The translations under genes were made by a program, and so were the position numbers. The notes under the pieces were generated by a model, which saw only the letters and a list, made by a program, of their open reading frames with translations, was not told where the DNA came from and made no database searches. Positions 52,800-59,777 of a DNA stretch of 64,000 nt are shown in pieces. Positions within the stretch are counted from its first letter, which is position 1, and each line of letters begins with the position of its first letter. Origin of the DNA: Bacillota bacterium (GTDB lineage: Bacteria > Bacillota > Bacilli > Paenibacillales > NBRC-103111); NCBI GenBank assembly GCA_023393235.1, contig JAEWMH010000131.1:5258-69257 (forward strand), given 5' to 3'.

Positions 52800-53225
52800 A
52801 TGAAGCAAATATTGGTGTTTCTGCTGTTTTCGCTGATGCTGGTGTGGCTGATGTTTTCCCCTGTTTACCGCCATATTCTTATTCTCCGCCAAGCCATGCT
52901 GCAGAAGGAAACGGATTATCTCCTGGAAGTGGGAGCCAGCGGCGCCTACGGGTACATTAACGGCTCCATGCTGGAGGCTTCCCGGGAACGGCTGGTCCAG
53001 GTGGGGTTTAACCGGGATGAGCTCAGTTATACGGTAACGGCCCAATCCGGACGGGACCCCATGGATCCGGACCGTCCTCTCCCACGGGGAGAAGGCCTCC
53101 GGCTGATCATCACCTATCCTTACGGCAACCTGTTCGGCATCGACCGGCTTCTTGGGATCGGCTCCCCGGGAAGCTCCGACCGGATGGGGGCGGTTGGTAT
53201 GAAAATGAGCGAATATGTGCCATGA
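52800..53225 (+). CDS. Small membrane-anchored pseudopilin-like protein
   Basis: 141 residues. One N-terminal helix (ILVFLLFSLMLVWLMFSPVY) followed by RHILILRQAMLQKETDYLLEVGASGAYGYIN, resembling the R-x-A-x-x-A-A region after the helix of TadE/TadG-type pseudopilins. The rest is a small outer domain with LRLIITYPYGNLFGIDRLLG. Its stop overlaps the next ATG by four bases. Family is not certain. Confidence 0.6.
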   Translation: MKQILVFLLFSLMLVWLMFSPVYRHILILRQAMLQKETDYLLEVGASGAYGYINGSMLEASRERLVQVGFNRDELSYTVTAQSGRDPMDPDRPLPRGEGLRLIITYPYGNLFGIDRLLGIGSPGSSDRMGAVGMKMSEYVP

Positions 53226-53704
53226 ACAAGCTTTTGCTCTTTATTTTGCTGGTTGCGTTTTGCATGGCGTTGTTCGCGCTTCAGGCCGATGAGGAATTGG
53301 CCATGCACCAATATTTTGATCTGAAGCATGGAGTCAACCGGGCCGCCCATGCGGGAGCCCAAGCCGTGGACAAGGCGCTGCTGGCGGATGGCAGGGTGGA
53401 TCTGGATAAGGAGTTGGCCAGGGAGACGGCCCTTCTGTACCTGCGGGAGAATCTCCGGCTGGATGAAGGACTGGTGCCTTTGCCGGACACGTTCCTGCAG
53501 GGGCAGGTGTCGGTGCTGGCTCTGGAGGTGATCGGGACGGAGCATACTTTTCCGTACCGGTACGAGCAGCCCGCTTATAACTATGCCGTGACCTTGAACC
53601 GGCCCGGCGTTGTGATGATCATTGAGGTCCGGTATCCCCGGATGTACAATGTATTGAAGCCTGTATATTGGACGGTAAAAAGCAGCGCCGAGCTGGTGCT
53701 GTAA
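53222..53704 (+). CDS. Small membrane-anchored pseudopilin-like protein
   Basis: 160 residues, N-terminal helix (KLLLFILLVAFCMALFALQ) followed by YFDLKHGVNRAAHAGAQAVDKALL, which matches the TadE-like pattern of an amphipathic stretch with Ala/Arg after the helix. The outer domain holds LARETALLYLRENLRLDEGL and ends with VYWTVKSSAELVL. Last gene of the Tad-like operon. Terminator follows. Substrate or pilus role is inferred. Confidence 0.62.
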   Translation: MNKLLLFILLVAFCMALFALQADEELAMHQYFDLKHGVNRAAHAGAQAVDKALLADGRVDLDKELARETALLYLRENLRLDEGLVPLPDTFLQGQVSVLALEVIGTEHTFPYRYEQPAYNYAVTLNRPGVVMIIEVRYPRMYNVLKPVYWTVKSSAELVL

Positions 53705-53713
53705 GCTTCGAGG

Positions 53714-53755
53714 CAGTCCGCCGCCAGTTAAACTGGGAGCGGGCTGTTTTTATTT
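53714..53755 (+). terminator. Terminator of the Tad-like operon
   Basis: CAGTCCGC (53714-53721) pairs with GCGGGCTG (53739-53746), with an inner CCAGTT/AACTGG helix, then TTTTTATTT. Confidence 0.85.
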
Positions 53756-53766
53756 AGGTTGCAGAA

Positions 53767-53792
53767 TGAACGATCTCTGTCCGGCAGTCGTA
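53767..53792 (+). promoter_or_regulatory. Probable ECF-type (sigma-Y-like) promoter
   Basis: TGAACG (53767-53772), 16-base spacer, CGTA (53789-53792). B. subtilis sigY is autoregulated from a promoter with a TGAACG -35 box, so this is likely self-activation. Confidence 0.5.
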
Positions 53793-53835
53793 TTATAGTC
53801 GAATTACCGCGGGTTCAAGAAAGCAGGTGATATTC

Positions 53836-54363
53836 TTGCAGGACGGCGAGGAAAGCAGGCTCATTGAGCAGGCCCAGCGCGGAGACAAACAAGCAATGCA
53901 AATCCTGCTGCAGACTCACTATACCTTTTTGGTCAAGTATCTGGTTAAAATTTCCATTCAGCCTTATCTGGCGGAGGATCTGGCCCAGGAAACCATGCTC
54001 CGCTGCATGGAAAAAATCAGGCTGTACAACGGGAAATCCCGATTTTCCACCTGGATGATGACCATCGCCTCCCGGCTATTCATCGATTATACCCGCAAGC
54101 AAAAAAGGGAACGGATTCTGCTGGAGCAGGAGCAAGCCATACGTAAGCTGAAGTGGCAGGCGCAGCAGCTGGAGGAAACCGGTACAGAAGTTTGGGAGGC
54201 CCTTGCCGCACTGGATGAGGAGCATCGGGTGGCTGTTATATTGAAGCATTATTACGGATATGCCTACGAGGAAATCGGGGAGATTCTGGGGATTCCCGCA
54301 GGTACGGTGAAGTCCAGGGTCCATAACGGAGTAAAGGCCTTGCGAAAGGAGCTGGAAGCATGA
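53836..54363 (+). CDS. sigY: ECF sigma factor, SigY-like
   Basis: 175 residues from TTG 53836 (AGGTGA five bases upstream); GTG 53827 is another possible start. Region 2: LAEDLAQETMLRCMEKIRLYNGKSRFSTWMMTIASRLFIDYTRK. Region 4: LDEEHRVAVILKHYYGYAYEEIGEILGIPAGTVKSRVHNGVKALRK. The following two genes match the small membrane genes of the sigY operon, and the promoter upstream is ECF-like. SigY-type factors are held by membrane anti-sigma components and respond to envelope or starvation stress. Confidence 0.82.
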   Translation: MQDGEESRLIEQAQRGDKQAMQILLQTHYTFLVKYLVKISIQPYLAEDLAQETMLRCMEKIRLYNGKSRFSTWMMTIASRLFIDYTRKQKRERILLEQEQAIRKLKWQAQQLEETGTEVWEALAALDEEHRVAVILKHYYGYAYEEIGEILGIPAGTVKSRVHNGVKALRKELEA

Positions 54364-54698
54364 ATAAGGATGAAAATCTTTCTGCGGAGAAGGAGGAGCA
54401 GCAGCTGGTGGGGCTCCTGCGCTCCGGTCTGGATGCATTGGACCGGACGGTTTCCATAACCGAGCCGGATCCCGCTGTCTTCGCTGCGCGGCTGGAAGAG
54501 CAGCGGCGTATATCGCGCAGGCGGTTTGTGAGAGATTTGCTGCTTTTTTTGGCCGCCTCCTGCTTACTCCTTGGGGTGATGGGACTAATGCTGTTCAAGG
54601 TGCCGACGCTGTTTATGGTATTGTACGGGGCAGGTTTTATGCTCCCGGCCATCCTGGCCTATAAGGAAAAAGAAAAGGGGAGGGTGAGAGAAGGATGA
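54360..54698 (+). CDS. YxlC-like anti-sigma component
   Basis: 112 residues, ATGA overlap with sigY. The N-terminal half is acidic and helical (LLRSGLDALDRTVSITEPDPAVFAARLEEQRR). Then come two hydrophobic helices (RFVRDLLLFLAASCLLLGVMGLMLF and TLFMVLYGAGFMLPAILAY). Position and shape fit YxlC, which with YxlD/E restrains SigY. Four-base overlap with the next gene. Confidence 0.72.
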   Translation: MNKDENLSAEKEEQQLVGLLRSGLDALDRTVSITEPDPAVFAARLEEQRRISRRRFVRDLLLFLAASCLLLGVMGLMLFKVPTLFMVLYGAGFMLPAILAYKEKEKGRVREG

Positions 54699-54886
54699 CG
54701 GATGCACAAGTATGGGCCGTTATGCTGGCATTGCCGATTCTGATCGCACAAGCGCTGTATCTATTTATTGATGCCCGCAAAAGAGGCCGTTTCCCTTGGT
54801 TGTGGGGGCTTTGGGGACTCATCCACGCTCCGCTTCCTTTAATTGTGTATTATTTTACCGTCCGCAGATCGGGGCGGCGCGCATAG
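54695..54886 (+). CDS. Small YxlD/YxlE-like membrane protein
   Basis: 63 residues, two helices (VWAVMLALPILIAQALYLFID and LWGLWGLIHAPLPLIVYYFTV), with the ARKRGR loop between them. ATGA overlap with the previous gene. In B. subtilis two such small proteins follow yxlC. Here only one is present, and the ABC-transporter genes yxlFG are missing. Probably an anti-sigma component. Confidence 0.68.
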   Translation: MTDAQVWAVMLALPILIAQALYLFIDARKRGRFPWLWGLWGLIHAPLPLIVYYFTVRRSGRRA

Positions 54887-54895
54887 GAGTAGAGC

Positions 54896-54928
54896 AAGCG
54901 TCCCCCTTACGGGAGCGGCGCTTTTTTT
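54896..54928 (+). terminator. Terminator of the sigY-like operon
   Basis: AAGCG-CCCCC pairs with GGGAG-CGCTT across a four-base loop with bulges, followed by seven T residues. Confidence 0.7.
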
Positions 54929-55040
54929 GTGCGAATCTTTCAATTGGACACAACCGGATTTTTCTAGTAACATAAGAAGCAAATTCATAGGCTACTAGAC
55001 TGTGCGCGGTTGATCCGGGCCAGGCAAAGGAGGAGTCGGT

Positions 55041-55427
55041 ATGCTGCCATTGGGTCAAAAGGTGTTTATTGTCGCCGACAGCTTTGAGCAAAACCTGCCT
55101 ATTGGAGAGCACGGATACATCATTGCGTATGACCGTAATCCGGATAATGTATTCGAATATGTAGTTCGCGTGCCCAAAACGAATAAGCATTTTTTCGTGA
55201 CGGGCAGTGATATAGAGACCGAGGAACTGCTGCTTTCCCAAGAGGCGGAGCGGATTGAGCGGGAGGCGCTGATCGATTTTGCATTGGCGACTCATAATGA
55301 AGCGTTATTCCGCCGGCTGATGAACGGTGACCCGGAGGAGAATCCGCCTGCAGATGGCGATGGCAACAAGGAAGTCATCAGCAGAGAGGATTTTATCCGC
55401 CAGGTGGGGCTGAAAGCCTGGATTTAA
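55041..55427 (+). CDS. Uncharacterised protein with IDEAL-like segment
   Basis: 128 residues, acidic, no signal peptide. ATG 55041 has AAAGGAGG upstream. The first half reads as beta strands (GQKVFIVADSFEQNLPIGEHGYIIAYD). The segment EREALIDFALATHNEALFRRLMNG resembles the short helical IDEAL domain of Bacillota proteins. The end is helical (SREDFIRQVGLKAWI). Function unknown. It has its own terminator. Confidence 0.65.
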   Translation: MLPLGQKVFIVADSFEQNLPIGEHGYIIAYDRNPDNVFEYVVRVPKTNKHFFVTGSDIETEELLLSQEAERIEREALIDFALATHNEALFRRLMNGDPEENPPADGDGNKEVISREDFIRQVGLKAWI

Positions 55428-55444
55428 GATTGTTTGATCGGTTG

Positions 55445-55480
55445 AGCCGTTCCCGGTGATGGGAGCGGCTTTTTATTTTT
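55445..55480 (+). terminator. Terminator after the 128-residue gene
   Basis: AGCCGTTCCC (55445-55454) pairs with GGGAGCGGCT (55461-55470), one mismatch, followed by TTTTATTTTT. Confidence 0.88.
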
Positions 55481-55518
55481 CTGCAGGACAGCGGGCCGCG
55501 GGCCGGGGAAGGAAGCTC

Positions 55519-55701
55519 TAACGGACACAGAAGCCGTTATTATGCCGAAAATGGCGGCGCTGGAATTGTAACGGAAGCAGGAGCCTTTATTTGAGCTGAC
55601 GGGAGGTAAAATGGGGCGGTTTCGGAGAAATAGCGTCTCCTGCCGCCGTTAGAAATGGGAAAAGCCGTTTTTGGGGCAAATAACGGCGCTGGCTGCCGTT
55701 A
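55519..55701. repeat. Symmetric intergenic element, copy E
   Basis: Direct blocks start at 55519 (TAACGGACACAGAAGCC) and 55569 (TAACGGAAGCAGGAGCC). Inverted blocks end at 55651 (CTGCCGCCGTTA) and 55701 (GGCTGCCGTTA). Spacings are 50, 132 and 50 bp. Each block is itself partly palindromic (TAACGG to CCGTTA). It fills most of the 420-bp gap before gatC; the rest holds the terminator and the gatC promoter. Confidence 0.85.
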
Positions 55702-55782
55702 GAATGGACCATACTGGTGGAGATTGGGGAGAGGCTTAGCCGAAATAACTGTGGGGTTGGCGGAAGTTTTGGAAATCGGCAA

Positions 55783-55811
55783 TTGAGTTCAATTTTCCGG
55801 TAGGCTATAAT
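55783..55811 (+). promoter_or_regulatory. Promoter of the gatCAB operon
   Basis: TTGAGT (55783-55788), 17-base spacer, TATAAT (55806-55811), 37 bases before the gatC start. Confidence 0.75.
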
Positions 55812-55847
55812 GGAATGAAGTATTTTGGAGAAAAATGGGGTGCAGTG

Positions 55848-56135
55848 ATGAGCATAACTGTAAAAGATGTGGAGCATGTCGCCGCTTTGGCCAGATTGGA
55901 GCTGACTGAGGAGGAAAAGGACGTGTATGCGGGCCAGCTGAACGCCATTCTAAAGTATGCAGAGCAGCTGAATGCCCTGGATACGGAGGGTGTGGAGCCC
56001 ACCAGCCATGCGGTGCCTCTTTTTAACGTCATGCGGGAGGATACAGTGAAGCCTTCGATTCCCGTGGAGGTAGCCATGCTGAACGCGCCGGAGGAAGAGG
56101 ACGGCCAATTCAAGGTTCCGGCGGTATTGGAATAA
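55848..56135 (+). CDS. gatC: Asp-tRNA(Asn)/Glu-tRNA(Gln) amidotransferase subunit C
   Basis: 95 residues from ATG 55848 (GGGGTG upstream). Typical start TVKDVEHVAALARLELTEEEKDVYAGQLNAILKYAEQLNALDTEGVEPTSHAVPL, and the end DGQFKVPAVLE. GatC wraps GatA and GatB and stabilises the enzyme that amidates Glu-tRNA(Gln). First gene of gatCAB; 175 bases with tandem hairpin repeats separate it from gatA. Confidence 0.96.
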   Translation: MSITVKDVEHVAALARLELTEEEKDVYAGQLNAILKYAEQLNALDTEGVEPTSHAVPLFNVMREDTVKPSIPVEVAMLNAPEEEDGQFKVPAVLE

Positions 56136-56179
56136 GGAGAATGTCCGCTCCGCGAAATTAGTGGAGTTTAAGCCAGCTT

Positions 56180-56300
56180 ATGCTTACGATGCAGGCTTTC
56201 CTCCCGGAAAGCCCTAGCTTATGCTTACGATGCCAGTTTTCGCTTACGCGAAAACAGTTGATGCTTACGATGCAGGCTTTCTTTACAGAAAGCCCTTAGG
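56180..56300 (+). repeat. Three tandem hairpin repeats between gatC and gatA
   Basis: ATGCTTACGATGC occurs at 56180, 56221 and 56261 (periods 41 and 40). Each is followed by a hairpin: GGCTTTC/GAAAGCC in copies 1 and 3, GTTTTC/GAAAAC in copy 2. The third copy runs into AGGAGG, the gatA ribosome binding site. Confidence 0.85.
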
Positions 56301-56310
56301 AGGGTTACAC

Positions 56311-57795
56311 GTGTCATTGTTTGATTTGCGATTGCAGGACGTGCATGACAAGCTTACGGGCGGGGAGTTGTCCGTTACCGATCTGGTGGATGCCTCTTAC
56401 CGGCGGATTGCCCATGTGGAGCCCCAGGTTTCCGCTTTTCTTCATCTATATGAGGAGGATGCCCGGGCACAGGCTGCCGTGCTGGACAAGCAGCTGAAGG
56501 ATGGAAGCGAGCGGGGACTGCTGTTTGGTCTGCCCGCAGGCATTAAGGATAACATGACCGCGGTGGGCACGCTGACCACCTGCGCCAGCAAGTTCCTGGC
56601 CAACTACCAGTCCATCTATGATTCGACTGCTGTGTCCAAGCTGAAGAACGCCCAAGCTGTGCTGGTGGGCAAAACCAACATGGACGAGTTCGCCATGGGC
56701 GGCTCTAACGAAAACTCCGGGTTCCATCCCACCTATAACCCTTGGAATACTGCCTATGTGCCCGGCGGCTCCAGCGGCGGTTCGGCAGCGGCCGTTGCCG
56801 CAGGCGAGGTGTACTTCTCTCTGGGATCCGATACAGGCGGCTCTATCCGCCAACCAGCCTCCTATTGCGGCATTGTGGGATTGAAGCCTACCTACGGCCT
56901 GGTCTCCCGTTACGGGCTGGTAGCCTTTGCCTCCTCCCTGGATCAAATCGGTCCCTTGACCAAAAATGTAGAGGACGCCGCCTACGTGCTCCAGGCCATT
57001 GCCGGACATGACGGGCAGGACTCCACCTCGCTCAACGTGGAGATTCCCGACTATATTTCTGCTCTGACGGGAGATGTGAAGGGACTGCGCATTGCGGTGC
57101 CCAAGGAGTATCTGGGAGCCGGTGTGGATCCGGCCGTGAAGGAATCGGTGCTGGCTGCCCTTAAGGTATACGAAAGCCTGGGCGCTGTGTGGGAAGAGGT
57201 CTCTCTGCCCCATACAGAATACGCCGTTGCCACGTATTATCTCTTGGCTTCCTCGGAGGCCTCCTCTAACCTGGCCCGTTATGACGGAGTCCGCTACGGC
57301 GTCCGCGCCGACAATGCCGAGAATTTGCTGGATCTGTACAAGAAGTCCCGCAGTCAAGGCTTCGGCGCCGAAGTGAAGCGCCGGATTATGCTAGGCACCT
57401 ACGCATTGAGCTCCGGTTATTATGACGCCTTCTACTTGAAGGCGCAGAAGGTCCGGACCCTGATCCGTCAGGACTTCGAGAAGGTGTTCCAAAATTACGA
57501 CGTGATTATCGGGCCCACGGCTCCGACAACCGCCTTCCCCATCGGGGCGCAGGTGGACGACCCGCTGACCATGTATCTTAACGATATCCTCACCATTCCG
57601 GTGAACCTGGCGGGCATCCCCGCCATCAGCATTCCCTGCGGCCACAGCGGCGGTTTGCCGGTAGGCCTGCAGATTATCGGCAAGGCGCTGGATGAGGCAA
57701 CCGTTTTGCGCGCCGCCCATGCCTTTGAACAGAATACCGCTTATCACACCCTGCGTCCTTCCCTGGCCGCCGACATCAAGGAGGCAACCGTATGA
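56311..57795 (+). CDS. gatA: Asp-tRNA(Asn)/Glu-tRNA(Gln) amidotransferase subunit A
   Basis: 494 residues from GTG 56311, preceded by AGGAGG; the open frame upstream is only the tandem repeats. Amidase signature GGSSGGSAAAVAAGEVYFSLGSDTGGSIRQPASYCGIVGLKPTYG holds the catalytic Ser residues, and Lys of GIKDN completes the Ser-Ser-Lys triad. It frees ammonia from glutamine for the transamidation step. ATGA overlap with gatB. Confidence 0.96.
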   Translation: MSLFDLRLQDVHDKLTGGELSVTDLVDASYRRIAHVEPQVSAFLHLYEEDARAQAAVLDKQLKDGSERGLLFGLPAGIKDNMTAVGTLTTCASKFLANYQSIYDSTAVSKLKNAQAVLVGKTNMDEFAMGGSNENSGFHPTYNPWNTAYVPGGSSGGSAAAVAAGEVYFSLGSDTGGSIRQPASYCGIVGLKPTYGLVSRYGLVAFASSLDQIGPLTKNVEDAAYVLQAIAGHDGQDSTSLNVEIPDYISALTGDVKGLRIAVPKEYLGAGVDPAVKESVLAALKVYESLGAVWEEVSLPHTEYAVATYYLLASSEASSNLARYDGVRYGVRADNAENLLDLYKKSRSQGFGAEVKRRIMLGTYALSSGYYDAFYLKAQKVRTLIRQDFEKVFQNYDVIIGPTAPTTAFPIGAQVDDPLTMYLNDILTIPVNLAGIPAISIPCGHSGGLPVGLQIIGKALDEATVLRAAHAFEQNTAYHTLRPSLAADIKEATV

Positions 57796-59243
57796 CCACC
57801 ACATCCGCAACCCGGTATGAAACTGTCATTGGCCTTGAGGTCCATGTGGAGCTGCATACCGCAACAAAGATTTTCTGCGGCTGCGCCACCTCCTTCGGCG
57901 CCGAGCCCAATACCCGCACCTGCCCGGTCTGTCTGGGGCATCCCGGCGTGCTGCCGGTGCTGAACCGCCAGGCGGTGGAGTATGCCATGAAGGCGGCGAT
58001 GGCCTTGAATTGCCAGATCGCCTCTGTCAGCAAATTCGACCGGAAGAATTATTTTTATCCCGACTTGCCCAAGGCTTACCAAATTTCGCAATTTGACAAG
58101 CCCATCGGCGAACATGGGTATATCGATATTGAAGTGAACGGTGTAGAAAAGCGCATCGGCATTACCCGGGTCCACCTGGAGGAGGATGCCTGCAAGCTGA
58201 ATCACGTGGACGGCGGTTATGCGTCTCTTGTCGATATTAACCGGGGCGGCACTCCTTTGATTGAGATCGTCTCCGAGCCGGACCTGCGCTCTCCGGAGGA
58301 AGCCAGAGCCTATCTGGAGAAAATCCGCACCATTATGCAGTATTGCGAAGTGTCCGACGTAAAAATGGAGGAGGGCTCCCTGCGCTGCGATGCCAATGTC
58401 AGCCTCCGCCCTTACGGCCAGGAGCAGTTCGGTACCAAAGCGGAATTGAAGAACATGAACTCCTTCCGCGGTGTCCAGAAGGGTCTGGAATACGAGGAGA
58501 TTCGCCAAGCGGAAGTGCTCCGTTCCGGCGGCAAGATCGTTCAGGAAACCCGGCGTTATGATGATGCCCAAGGCAAAACCTTCTCCATGCGGAGCAAGGA
58601 AGAGGCCCATGATTACCGGTATTTCCCTGACCCGGATTTGGTGACCCTTCATATTGACGATGCGTGGAAGGATCGCGTCCGCGGCAGCATTCCCGAGCTT
58701 CCGGATTCCCGGAAGGCCCGTTATACAGCGGAGCTGGGATTGTCCGGTTACGATGCGGAGGTGATTACCGCCTCCAAGAGCTTGGCCGATCTTTTTGAGG
58801 AAAGTCTCCAATATACCACTGATGCCAAAGCAGCCGTCAACTGGATTATGGGGGATCTGCTGGGCTACCTGAACGCCAACGGATTGGATCCTGCCCAAAC
58901 GAAGGTAACGGGCAAAAGCCTTGGCAGCATGATTTCCCTGATTGAGAAGGGGACCATCAGCGGCAAAATCGCCAAAACCGTCTTTAAGGGCATGCTGGAA
59001 ACCGGCAAGGACCCGGAAAAGATTGTAGAGGAGCAAGGGCTGGTCCAAATCAGCGACGAAGGGGCCATCAAAGCCATTGTGGAGCAGGTCGTGGCGGACA
59101 ATCCCCAATCCGTGGCAGATTTCAAGGCCGGCAAGGAAAAGGCCATCGGCTTCCTGGTGGGCCAGGTTATGAAGGCCTCCAAGGGCAAGGCTAACCCGGC
59201 CTTGGCCAACAAGCTTATTCTTGAGGTATTAAGCAACAGCTGA
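57792..59243 (+). CDS. gatB: Asp-tRNA(Asn)/Glu-tRNA(Gln) amidotransferase subunit B
   Basis: 483 residues. Start ETVIGLEVHVELHTATKIFCGC and TCPVCLGHPGVLPVLN are the signature of GatB, with Cys residues for zinc. EIRQAEVLRSGGKIVQETRRYDDA and the C-terminal tRNA-binding YqeY-like domain (AVNWIMGDLLGYLN, FLVGQVMKASKGKANP) follow. It activates Glu-tRNA(Gln) with ATP. Overlaps gatA by four bases. Confidence 0.96.
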   Translation: MTTTSATRYETVIGLEVHVELHTATKIFCGCATSFGAEPNTRTCPVCLGHPGVLPVLNRQAVEYAMKAAMALNCQIASVSKFDRKNYFYPDLPKAYQISQFDKPIGEHGYIDIEVNGVEKRIGITRVHLEEDACKLNHVDGGYASLVDINRGGTPLIEIVSEPDLRSPEEARAYLEKIRTIMQYCEVSDVKMEEGSLRCDANVSLRPYGQEQFGTKAELKNMNSFRGVQKGLEYEEIRQAEVLRSGGKIVQETRRYDDAQGKTFSMRSKEEAHDYRYFPDPDLVTLHIDDAWKDRVRGSIPELPDSRKARYTAELGLSGYDAEVITASKSLADLFEESLQYTTDAKAAVNWIMGDLLGYLNANGLDPAQTKVTGKSLGSMISLIEKGTISGKIAKTVFKGMLETGKDPEKIVEEQGLVQISDEGAIKAIVEQVVADNPQSVADFKAGKEKAIGFLVGQVMKASKGKANPALANKLILEVLSNS

Positions 59244-59258
59244 CAGGAGTGAAGACGC

Positions 59259-59774
59259 ATGGTCCGGCTTATCGATTTGGACAATACCCAAGAGATGCTG
59301 GAGCTCCTTGCCCTTCAGGCGGCTGCATACAACAAAGAGGCGGAATTGGTCGGCTTGGCCGATATTCCGCCTCTTTTGCAATCCCCGCAGTCTGTTCGGG
59401 CTTCGGGAGAAGTCTATTATGGTTTCTTCACGGAGGAAGGGCTGGCCGGCGCAGTTTCATTGAAGCGGGAGCAGCCCTCTCTGCTGGTGGCACCAGCGGG
59501 GCCGGAACGGCTGCATATCTGCCGCATGATGGTCCAGCCGGGCATGTTCCGCCGCGGCATTGCATCGGCGCTGTTGCGCCGTGTGCTGGAGCTGGCAGCC
59601 GCCGAGGGTTTGGACACCGCCGTCCTGGCGGTGTCCGTCAATGAGCCGGCTATGGCCCTGTACGGCCGCTTCGGCTTTGAGACCATCCGGCAGCATCCCG
59701 CCATCGGCGGGCTTACGCTGAACGAGATGGTCGCGAAGCCCGGCGTACAGGCAACGGCCGGAGATGCCGGCTGA
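59259..59774 (+). CDS. GNAT family N-acetyltransferase
   Basis: 171 residues. ACAGGAG before ATG 59259, 15 bases after gatB, so probably read on the gat transcript. The acetyl-CoA loop is RMMVQPGMFRRGIASALLRRVLELAAAEG, and the end region VNEPAMALYGRFGFETI is the usual GNAT motif B. It acetylates a small molecule or protein; substrate unknown. Confidence 0.9.
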   Translation: MVRLIDLDNTQEMLELLALQAAAYNKEAELVGLADIPPLLQSPQSVRASGEVYYGFFTEEGLAGAVSLKREQPSLLVAPAGPERLHICRMMVQPGMFRRGIASALLRRVLELAAAEGLDTAVLAVSVNEPAMALYGRFGFETIRQHPAIGGLTLNEMVAKPGVQATAGDAG

Positions 59775-59777
59775 GGC

